9,296 bases of DNA from Candidatus Parcubacteria bacterium (GTDB lineage: Bacteria; Patescibacteriota; Patescibacteriia; JAACEG01), in assembly GCA_023135505.1 (NCBI GenBank), contig JAGLTA010000036.1, positions 1 to 9,296 of the forward strand, written 5' to 3'. The notes under the pieces are model-generated. The model was not told where the DNA came from. It saw only the letters and a program-made list of their open reading frames with translations, and made no database searches. The stretch's first letter is position 1, and each line of letters begins with the position of its first letter. Below, in pieces: positions 1-5,437 of the stretch. The position numbers and the translations under genes are program-made.

Positions 1-430
1 CAACAATTCCGTATCGGCTCGGATCGTCTAATACTTTTTTAGCAAAGACTTTTCCGCCAGATTTAAAATCTCTAATCGCGCCGATAAAATCATCTTCAAA
101 AATATTATCGCCCAAAATCATAACAACATTATCATTATCAATAAAATTTTCCCCGACAATAAAAGCGTCAGCCAGTCCGCGCGGCTCGTCTTGAATTTCA
201 TAAGTAAATCGCGCGCCGAATTCTTTGCCGCTTCCGAGAAGATTTAAAAAATGTCCTGCGTATTCAGGCGCGATAACAATCAATATATCTTTAATTCCAG
301 CTTTAATTAAAGTGTTCAGCGGATAATAGATCATCGGGCGATTATAAACAGGCAGCAATTGCTTGCTTGTAACTTTTGTGCATGGACGCAGCCGCGTGGC
401 GCTGCCTCCTGCTAAAACTATTCCTTTCAT
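1..430 (-). CDS. rfbA: Glucose-1-phosphate thymidylyltransferase, N-terminal part (cut by window edge)
   Basis: The first 143 codons are visible; the 3' end lies outside the window. The enzyme family joins glucose-1-phosphate and dTTP to give dTDP-glucose, the first step towards dTDP-rhamnose, in the cytoplasm. Seen here: the nucleotide-binding loop LAGGSATRLRP (residues 6-16), TSKQLLPVYNRPMIYYPL (21-38) with the conserved Lys23, QDEPRGLADAF (80-90) and LGDNIF (106-111) containing the metal-binding Asp108. The loop has Ala11 where the classic family has Gly (GGSGTRL). The ATG shares an ATGA overlap with the nfo stop, and no Shine-Dalgarno precedes it, so translation is probably coupled to nfo. 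It is the third gene of the rfbB-nfo-rfbA transcript. A related sugar-1-phosphate nucleotidylyltransferase cannot be fully excluded, but rfbB beside it supports this call. Confidence 0.9.
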   Translation of the reverse strand, partial: MKGIVLAGGSATRLRPCTKVTSKQLLPVYNRPMIYYPLNTLIKAGIKDILIVIAPEYAGHFLNLLGSGKEFGARFTYEIQDEPRGLADAFIVGENFIDNDNVVMILGDNIFEDDFIGAIRDFKSGGKVFAKKVLDDPSRYGIV

Positions 431-1260
431 AAGTTAAAGATAATTTTTAAGTCGTTTTGAGTTTTTGAAGGCGGTGTCTCTAAAATTTTCGGGACTTTTT
501 TAAACCGCTTGTAGTTCATTATGATTTTAAAAGCGCCCAAGCCGATTTCTCCTTTGCCTATATTCTGATGCCGATCAATTCTGCTGCCCAGTCCTTTTTT
601 GGAATCATTCAGATGCATAACTCGCAAATTTTTTAATCCCAAAATTTCGTCAAATTTTTTCATCGTCTCTTGAAAACTTTTTTCATCTCTGATGTCATAT
701 CCAGCGGCAAAACTATGGCAAGTATCAAAACAGACACCAACCCCGTTTTTATTATTTATCATTTTTATAATAAAGGCAAGATGCTCAAATTTATATCCGA
801 GATTTGTCCCTTGTCCGGCAGTTGTTTCTAATAAAAGCAGCGGCGAGCTTCCATCAGCGTCTTTAAACACCAAATTCAGATTTTCAACAATTCTTTTAAG
901 CCCGTCTTTTTCGCTTCCTTCAATGTATGCCCCGGGGTGCATCACTATATATTTAATTTTTAAAGCAGCGCATCTTTTAAATTCTTGAATTAAGGCGGTT
1001 TTTGATAAATACTGTTTTTGTTTTTCCGGCGACGCTAAATTTATTAAATAAGAAGTATGGGCGATTATTTCTTCTATTCCAGTCTCTTTTTTCGCAGATA
1101 AAAAATTATCAATTTCATCTTTGGTTAGCGATTTTTCTTGCCAACCCATTGGATTTTTAGTAAAAATCTGCAATGTATCGCATCCCTGTTTTTTTGCCGC
1201 CCCAACAGCATCGCCTAATCCGTAGGCGATGGAAAAATGCGCGCCGATTAATTTATTCAT
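427..1260 (-). CDS. nfo: Endonuclease IV, apurinic/apyrimidinic endonuclease
   Basis: 277 residues, normal family length. Endonuclease IV is a tri-zinc TIM-barrel enzyme that cuts DNA 5' of abasic sites in base excision repair. All nine expected metal ligands are present at spacings nearly identical to the E. coli enzyme: His68, His108, Glu145, Asp179, His182, His216, Asp229, His231, Glu261. The signature stretches are CFDTCHSFAAGYD (177-189), HLNDSKKGLGSRIDRH (216-231) and ILETPP (259-264). The reading frame is open further upstream to 1476, but homology begins at MNKLIGAHFS, so the ATG at 1260 is chosen; it overlaps the rfbB stop by eight bases. Its own TGA stop overlaps the rfbA ATG by four bases. 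A repair gene is thus interlocked between two rhamnose-pathway genes, probably by operon packing rather than shared function. Confidence 0.95.
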   Translation of the reverse strand: MNKLIGAHFSIAYGLGDAVGAAKKQGCDTLQIFTKNPMGWQEKSLTKDEIDNFLSAKKETGIEEIIAHTSYLINLASPEKQKQYLSKTALIQEFKRCAALKIKYIVMHPGAYIEGSEKDGLKRIVENLNLVFKDADGSSPLLLLETTAGQGTNLGYKFEHLAFIIKMINNKNGVGVCFDTCHSFAAGYDIRDEKSFQETMKKFDEILGLKNLRVMHLNDSKKGLGSRIDRHQNIGKGEIGLGAFKIIMNYKRFKKVPKILETPPSKTQNDLKIIFNL

Positions 1261-2254
1261 ACTGCTTTTCGTAATATTTTTTATATTCCCCTGATTTAAT
1301 TTTTTGCCACCAGTCACTGTTGTTTTTATACCAGTCAACGGTTTTCGCCAAACCCTCATTAAAATTGATTTTCGGTTTCCAGCCAAGTTCGTTTTTGATT
1401 TTAGAATAATCCATGGCATAGCGCAAATCATGCCCTTTTCTGTCTTTAACATATTCAATAACTTCTTCGCTCGCACCCATTAACTCTATAATTTTTTTTG
1501 TAATTTCTATATTTGTCAATTCATTTCCGCCGCCCAGGCAATATGTCTCTCCTATTGTCCCTTTTTGAATTATAGCGTCAACCCCGGCGTTATGATCATC
1601 AACAAAAATCCAATCGCGGATATTTTTTCCGTCGCCATACACAGGTACTTTTTTGCCTTCAATTAAATTTGTGATAAACAAAGGAATCAATTTTTCAAGA
1701 AATTGATACGGCCCGTAATTATTTGAACAATTGGAAATGGTTATCGGCAGTTTGTGCGTATGAAAATAAGCGCGAACCAAATGATCAGCAGCAGCTTTTG
1801 ACGCGCTGTAAGGGCTTCGCGGATCATAAGGAGTTTTTTCATTAAAAGCAGGATCGGCTAATCCGAGCGAACCGAAAACTTCGTCTGTTGAGATATGATG
1901 AAACCTTATGCCACCGTTGTTTTTCGCCGCGTCCAGCAAAACGCGCGTTCCTTCAATATTAGTCTTGATAAAATCCTCACTGTCAGCAATTGAACGATCA
2001 ACATGAGATTCTGCCGCGAAATGGACAATCAGATCAACACCTTTTACTAAATCATTTACTAATTTTATATCGCAAATGTCGCCTTTGATAAATTTATAAT
2101 TTGGATTATTTTCAACCTCTTTTAAATTTTCCAAATTCCCGGCGTAGGTTAAAGCGTCTAAGTTGATGATTTTATCGCCAGAATATTTTTTCATCCAATA
2201 TCGGATAAAGTTAGACCCGATAAATCCCGATCCGCCTGTCACTAAAATTTTCAT
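1253..2254 (-). CDS. rfbB: dTDP-glucose 4,6-dehydratase
   Basis: 333 residues, typical length. It converts dTDP-glucose to dTDP-4-keto-6-deoxyglucose using bound NAD, the second step of dTDP-rhamnose synthesis. Visible features of this extended short-chain dehydrogenase are the Rossmann motif TGGSGFIGSN (6-15), HFAAESHVDRSI (78-89), the active-site stretch STDEVFG (122-128) with Asp124 and Glu125 positioned for the dehydratase step, YSASK (149-153) with catalytic Tyr149 and Lys153, NNYGPYQ (178-184) and KGHDLRYAMD (273-282), the last two characteristic of RfbB. The ATG at 2254 sits directly before the Rossmann strand. No Shine-Dalgarno precedes it, but a consensus-like promoter lies about 30 bases upstream, so this is probably the first gene of the rfbB-nfo-rfbA transcript. 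Confidence 0.96.
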   Translation of the reverse strand: MKILVTGGSGFIGSNFIRYWMKKYSGDKIINLDALTYAGNLENLKEVENNPNYKFIKGDICDIKLVNDLVKGVDLIVHFAAESHVDRSIADSEDFIKTNIEGTRVLLDAAKNNGGIRFHHISTDEVFGSLGLADPAFNEKTPYDPRSPYSASKAAADHLVRAYFHTHKLPITISNCSNNYGPYQFLEKLIPLFITNLIEGKKVPVYGDGKNIRDWIFVDDHNAGVDAIIQKGTIGETYCLGGGNELTNIEITKKIIELMGASEEVIEYVKDRKGHDLRYAMDYSKIKNELGWKPKINFNEGLAKTVDWYKNNSDWWQKIKSGEYKKYYEKQYE

Positions 2255-2282
2255 ATTTTTTAAATTTTTATTTTATGCATAT

Positions 2283-2311
2283 ATTATAATTCATTTTCTT
2301 TTTTTAAGCAA
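2283..2311 (-). promoter_or_regulatory. Sigma-70-like promoter of rfbB-nfo-rfbA
   Basis: On the minus strand the -35 TTGCTT (2311-2306) and the -10 TATAAT (2288-2283) are separated by exactly 17 bases. The predicted start near 2276 leaves a leader of about 20 bases with no Shine-Dalgarno. The -35 box overlaps the T-tract of the pyrE terminator, so termination and re-initiation are packed into one short segment. Confidence 0.7.
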
Positions 2312-2363
2312 AAGAAAAACCAACCACAATTTGTTTTTCACCTCCTTTTTTTTGTGGTTGGTT
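2310..2363 (-). terminator. Rho-independent terminator after the pyrE-like gene, Shine-Dalgarno-like sequence in its loop
   Basis: A perfect 12-base-pair inverted repeat (AACCAACCACAA at 2318-2329 with TTGTGGTTGGTT at 2352-2363) begins eight bases after the pyrE stop and, read on the minus strand, is followed by TTTCTTTT. This is the normal layout of an intrinsic terminator. The 22-base loop is unusually long and contains AAGGAGGTG on the minus strand. A short TTG-started frame of 12 codons (2329-2291) begins in the downstream arm, 11 bases after the GGAGG; it is probably fortuitous. Confidence 0.7.
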
Positions 2364-2370
2364 AGTAAAA

Positions 2371-3033
2371 TTACTTAATTTTTTTAAGATAATTTATGCA
2401 TTCTTGATATTTATCTTGTTTAATTTTTCCTGACTCAAGATAATAATCAAAGAGTTGGCTGATTGTAAAAGCTGAATACACTGGATATCCTGCTTGCTCA
2501 ATCTTTTCTTTGCCTCCTTGCTCACGGTCAATAAGAACTATTAATCCGATAACTTGCTGGTCAACAAGTTCGAGGGCTTGGATTGCTTCAAATTTTGTAT
2601 CTGCTTCAGTGATTAAATCATCAACTAACAATGCTTTTTCGCCAGCATGGTAAGTAAAATTCATCGCAGGCACTATTCTGCGCTTATTTCCTGTTTCTTT
2701 TTTGGATAATGGTATTACCCGAAAACCGCGCGGTTTTGTAGCAATACGCGTAATTTCATTTACAATCGGCTCTCCAGCGCGAGGAATTCCCGCTATTGCA
2801 TGAAGAATAAAAAATTTATCAAACGCTATGTTCCATAAACATCGCGCGATAAGATTAAAATCCTCTGCTTTCAGCGGTCCTTTTTTAGGATGATTCCACC
2901 CCCTTAGTTCCATATAAAAGGGAGATAGCGGAGCATATGGATTTTTTTCATGAAGTTTAAGTTTAAATGCTCCGAATTTTAATGCCCCTCTATCAAAAAT
3001 CATATCAGCGGTTTTTGTTAATAATTTGTTCAT
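2371..3033 (-). CDS. pyrE: Orotate phosphoribosyltransferase-like protein
   Basis: 220 residues, usual length for the family. Orotate phosphoribosyltransferase joins orotate to PRPP to make orotidine monophosphate in pyrimidine synthesis. Seen: an OPRT-type start FDRGALKFGAFKLK (13-26), AGIPRAGEPI (81-90), the PRPP-binding motif ALLVDDLITEADTK (134-147), and VLIDREQGG (165-173), a typical OPRT stretch. The PRPP motif ends ITEADTK rather than the common TTGGT/S form, and the N-terminal substrate region is diverged (HEKNPYAPLSPFY, 28-40), so orotate specificity is probable but not certain. The ATG at 3033 is fixed by a strong GGAGG eight bases upstream, the only canonical Shine-Dalgarno seen before a gene in this window. 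It has its own promoter and a structured leader of about 170 bases, and ends at a terminator. Confidence 0.85.
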   Translation of the reverse strand: MNKLLTKTADMIFDRGALKFGAFKLKLHEKNPYAPLSPFYMELRGWNHPKKGPLKAEDFNLIARCLWNIAFDKFFILHAIAGIPRAGEPIVNEITRIATKPRGFRVIPLSKKETGNKRRIVPAMNFTYHAGEKALLVDDLITEADTKFEAIQALELVDQQVIGLIVLIDREQGGKEKIEQAGYPVYSAFTISQLFDYYLESGKIKQDKYQECINYLKKIK

Positions 3034-3041
3034 TTACGACA

Positions 3042-3046
3042 CCTCC
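3042..3046 (-). promoter_or_regulatory. Strong ribosome binding site of the pyrE-like gene
   Basis: GGAGG, within AAAAAGGAGGTG on the minus strand, lies eight bases before the ATG. Other starts in the window lack such a site, so this gene seems built for efficient, and possibly controllable, initiation. Confidence 0.85.
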
Positions 3047-3058
3047 TTTTTAAATTTT

Positions 3059-3084
3059 AGCCCCAACCTAAAAAAATCGGGGCT
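3059..3084 (-). promoter_or_regulatory. GC-rich hairpin in the pyrE leader
   Basis: Arms 3077-3084 and 3059-3066 read AGCCCCGA and TTGGGGCT on the minus strand, pairing over eight positions around a ten-base loop of mostly T. One pair is G·U on the minus strand but would be an A/C mismatch on the plus strand, which fits an RNA made in the pyrE direction. It ends 12 bases before the GGAGG. No T-run follows it, so it is not an ordinary terminator; it could influence ribosome access. Confidence 0.5.
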
Positions 3085-3123
3085 GAGTTATCAGTTTATT
3101 ATTAATATGACAAATTTTAAAAG

Positions 3124-3180
3124 TTAAAAACCTGTATATTTCAAAGAGCAGAACAAAAGAGCAAAATAATAAAAATCCAA
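3124..3180 (-). CDS. Possible 18-codon leader ORF upstream of pyrE
   Basis: A TTG at 3180 lies six bases after an AAGGAGG and opens a frame of 18 sense codons ending in TAA. The predicted peptide begins MDFYYFALLF if TTG is read as Met. The frame is rich in TTT, CTT and TTG codons, so the RNA is U-rich. Leader ORFs with U-rich stretches occur in pyrimidine-sensitive attenuation systems such as enteric pyrBI. Evidence here is only the ribosome-site spacing, the position just after a strong promoter, and the open frame; a frame this short can occur by chance in AT-rich DNA. Confidence 0.25.
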   Translation of the reverse strand: MDFYYFALLFCSLKYTGF

Positions 3181-3201
3181 AGAAAACCTCCTTGGATTTT
3201 T
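3171..3201 (-). promoter_or_regulatory. 5'-terminal hairpin of the pyrE transcript with PyrR-site-like, Shine-Dalgarno-like loop
   Basis: A perfect ten-base-pair inverted repeat (AAAAATCCAA at 3171-3180 and TTGGATTTTT at 3192-3201) encloses an 11-base loop that reads GGAGGTTTTCT on the minus strand. The predicted transcription start is about 3201, so the hairpin is at or next to the 5' end of the message. The RNA AAUCCAAGGAGGUU matches the PyrR-binding consensus as I recall it (ARUCCNGNGAGGYU) at all but one position. The secondary structure differs from the textbook bulged PyrR loop. On the plus strand the same repeat could act as a weak terminator, but no plus-strand gene ends here. Confidence 0.5.
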
Positions 3202-3207
3202 TTTAAA

Positions 3208-3236
3208 ATAATATATTAAATTTTCTATTATGTCAA
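3208..3236 (-). promoter_or_regulatory. Consensus promoter of the pyrE-like gene
   Basis: On the minus strand a perfect -35 TTGACA (3236-3231) and -10 TATTAT (3213-3208) are separated by exactly 17 bases. The predicted start is about 3201, giving a leader of roughly 170 bases before the ATG at 3033. A second, weaker candidate (TTGCGG-N17-TATAAA) lies just upstream. Confidence 0.8.
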
Positions 3237-3286
3237 CCGATTTATAATAAAAAAATTGTTTTTCCGCAAGGCTTTTTTCATAAATT

Positions 3287-3691
3287 TTATAAACCATTTT
3301 TAATTTTTTCCGCGATTTTTTCCGCTTCTCTTTCTCTATATTCTCCTTGCGGCCATAATTTTAATCCGTCTCCTTTTTTTCTCGGTATAACATGAAAATG
3401 GATATGCGGAACGACTTGCCCGGCGGCAGGATCATTGTTTAACTGTAAATTATATCCAGCAATGCCCAATCCCTGCTTTAGCGCTTTGCCGATTTTTTTT
3501 ACCGCTTTTATCAAACAGCATAAATCATCGTTTGAAATTTCTTCTAAATTAGCATAATGCTTTTTGGGAATAACTAAAATATGCCCTTGATTTACAGGCG
3601 CAATATCCAAAAACGCCAAGACATTTTCATCCTCGTAAACTTTATAACTAGGCAGTTCGCCTTTAACGATTTTGCAAAAAATACAGCTCAT
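3287..3691 (-). CDS. HIT-family (histidine triad) nucleotide hydrolase or transferase
   Basis: 134 residues, complete for the family. HIT proteins bind nucleotides and hydrolyse phosphoramidate or related bonds such as AMP-lysine, using a histidine triad. Seen: a zinc-type Cys-X-X-Cys start CIFCKIVKGELP (3-14), the central FLDIAPVNQGHILVIPKKH (28-45-like stretch), NNDPAAGQVV (85-94) and the triad HIHFHVIPR (96-104), with His98 in the position of the family's nucleophile. The C-terminal tail is charged. It stands alone between 158 bases of upstream spacer and the pyrE promoter; no clear promoter, Shine-Dalgarno or terminator of its own was found. The true cellular substrate cannot be told from sequence. 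Confidence 0.93.
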   Translation of the reverse strand: MSCIFCKIVKGELPSYKVYEDENVLAFLDIAPVNQGHILVIPKKHYANLEEISNDDLCCLIKAVKKIGKALKQGLGIAGYNLQLNNDPAAGQVVPHIHFHVIPRKKGDGLKLWPQGEYREREAEKIAEKIKNGL

Positions 3692-3762
3692 AAGATATAA
3701 ACTAAATTTAATTTATAAAAAAAAGACAAAACAAGATAAAAAAGTACAAAATCGTATTATTT

Positions 3763-3782
3763 ACTACATGCCCACTACATGC
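3763..3782. repeat. Tandem ACTACATGC repeat upstream of the HIT gene
   Basis: Two identical nine-base copies (3763-3771 and 3774-3782) are spaced 11 bases apart, about one helical turn. A partial copy, ACTACAT, occurs at 3839-3845 just after the end of the first AlbA_2 gene. The layout would suit a tandem protein-binding site, but no function is demonstrable. The rest of the 3692-3849 spacer shows only A/T-rich sequence. Confidence 0.45.
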
Positions 3783-3849
3783 TTTTTTGTTTAAAACACT
3801 GGTTTTTTTAGCATTATTGTAAAATATTCTTTAAAATTACTACATAGTT

Positions 3850-5295
3850 TTATGCCCAAATCGGAATATACTCTTTTGATTTCTCTGATTTTTTTATAAA
3901 TCCTTTTTCTATTGTTGCTTTAATAATCGCTGAAGCAGCTGGATAATTTTTTTCACCAATACTAAGTCGATCCCTAAGAGTTGCATTTGTCATTCTTAAT
4001 TTTTCTACATATTTCAAAACACAGTGTTGAAAACACGCGCGCACCTTATCCTCTAATGTCATGTCTTTTAATTCTTTGCGGGCATACAAAGTGACCTTTG
4101 TAAAATTATCATATTTTTCAAAACTAGGAGCTGGTAATTGATATAGGGCGATACTAATTAACGCCCTGTCAATACCAGTGCCGCCCTCCTCACAAACTCC
4201 AATTTGTCTCATAAATGAAGCCATGTCTTCATTTCTAGAACGAGGCGGGTGATCAATAAATCTATTAGTATCAATCAATGGCTCTCCTGTGTTTGTTATT
4301 TCAATTCTATTATCAAATATTTCTATCATTGGTCCTGCGCCGGATATTGAAAGATCTTGATGAATAAGAGCATTGGCGACAAATTCACGAATGGCAACTT
4401 CTGGATACATTTTTACCTCCTTTCTTAACGATTTGGAAATTTCTTCATTATAAGGAAGTTTATCATTTATGTAATAAAGTAAATCTTCAAAAGCTATCGC
4501 ATATCCAAGCAAACCTTCTTGCTCTTTTATTCTGTTCACTTTTGTATTTCCCTTATAAAGCACGATCCTTACGGATTTTCTTTTTACCGTCGGAAAATCG
4601 TTCAGATTTTTTGCAAACAAAATAGCCCCAAGATTTGTAACGTCATAACTATCGCTAAAAATTTTTTTTACTAGTCCGTGTTGCGCCATTTTTTCAACAA
4701 ATTGATTTGTCTCATTAGGAATTTCTTGTTTTGTGAGGGAGAAATATTTTGAATAATCTAACAAATTCAGAACTTCTGTAATAGTTAGATTTTCTTTTGC
4801 TATTCCTTTCTCAAAACTTTTCCTATTAATATTATTCCAAATTTTACTTTCTTTTTCCGGATAATCGTTTAATTTAGGAGTCGCAGAACCAACTCGAATA
4901 TAAGCAATATTATTGAATTTTACAGGTTGATTAACGGCTGGTGGAATTTCAAAAATAACAATATTTTTACTTTCATATTTAAATTCATGAATTCTAAAAT
5001 CAATTCTTGGATTTATGTGTCGTGATAACCAAAACCACAACTGATCATTTCCAACCCTTTCTTTATTTGGGGAAAAGGTGGTGCCAACGATATTATGACC
5101 TTTGTCTTGAATACCAAAAACCAAATAAGCGTTTTTATTGTCATATAAATTAGCCGAATTTGAAAGAGCCGAAATTCTTTTTCCGATGTCTTCTTTATTA
5201 AAATTATTCTTTTTAAATTCAATGGTTTCTGCTTCGGATGAAAATGAAACTAAATTTTTTAGTAATTTTTCTAATTGTTTTTGGTCTATATGCAT
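3850..5295 (-). CDS. AlbA_2 (Schlafen-like) domain protein with GHKL-ATPase-like and C-terminal winged-helix regions
   Basis: 481 residues. This resembles the large family often annotated as RecG-related helicase or putative transcriptional regulator, although it has no helicase motors. Domain order: an N-terminal AlbA_2 domain at about 15-145, with ETIEFKKN (23-30), YLVFGIQD (57-64) and IAYIRVGSATPKL (130-142); a middle linker; an HATPase_c_4-like region at about 298-405, with REFVANALIHQDLS (303-316), IEIFDNRIEITNTGEPL (324-340) and EEGGTGIDRAL (369-379); and a lysine-rich C-terminal region at 411-481 suited to a winged helix. AlbA_2 domains bind nucleic acid and members include regulators and defence proteins; which applies here is unknown. 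It stands alone, more than 140 bases from both neighbours, with AT-ending codons unlike the rfb genes. The ATG at 5295 has no Shine-Dalgarno and no clear promoter was found. Confidence 0.85.
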   Translation of the reverse strand: MHIDQKQLEKLLKNLVSFSSEAETIEFKKNNFNKEDIGKRISALSNSANLYDNKNAYLVFGIQDKGHNIVGTTFSPNKERVGNDQLWFWLSRHINPRIDFRIHEFKYESKNIVIFEIPPAVNQPVKFNNIAYIRVGSATPKLNDYPEKESKIWNNINRKSFEKGIAKENLTITEVLNLLDYSKYFSLTKQEIPNETNQFVEKMAQHGLVKKIFSDSYDVTNLGAILFAKNLNDFPTVKRKSVRIVLYKGNTKVNRIKEQEGLLGYAIAFEDLLYYINDKLPYNEEISKSLRKEVKMYPEVAIREFVANALIHQDLSISGAGPMIEIFDNRIEITNTGEPLIDTNRFIDHPPRSRNEDMASFMRQIGVCEEGGTGIDRALISIALYQLPAPSFEKYDNFTKVTLYARKELKDMTLEDKVRACFQHCVLKYVEKLRMTNATLRDRLSIGEKNYPAASAIIKATIEKGFIKKSEKSKEYIPIWA

Positions 5296-5437
5296 AAAAT
5301 ATTTATCCGCTTTTTAATTTTTAAGACATCAGAATTAATTCTCTTTTAATAAAATTACTTTGATAATTTTTCCACTATGTCGTGGTCTCTCTGACAATGA
5401 ACTACGACTGGGCAAAAAATAAAAGGGTAAAAAAATA

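Noticed and set aside
427..429. TGA recoded as glycine, as in SR1/Gracilibacteria
   Set aside because: TGA sits exactly at the end of a full-length nfo with rfbA starting there, and no gene needs an internal TGA.
1261..1476. Upstream extension of the nfo reading frame to an ATG at 1476
   Set aside because: The added 72 residues lie inside rfbB in another frame and resemble no family; homology to endonuclease IV starts at the ATG at 1260.
3850..5295. True RecG helicase
   Set aside because: No Walker A, DEXH or other helicase motifs; the name only reflects a common misannotation of the AlbA_2/HATPase family.
5372..5385. Small inverted repeat CCAC...GTGG before the first AlbA_2 gene
   Set aside because: Only four base pairs, no T-run and no promoter elements at sensible spacing; expected by chance.
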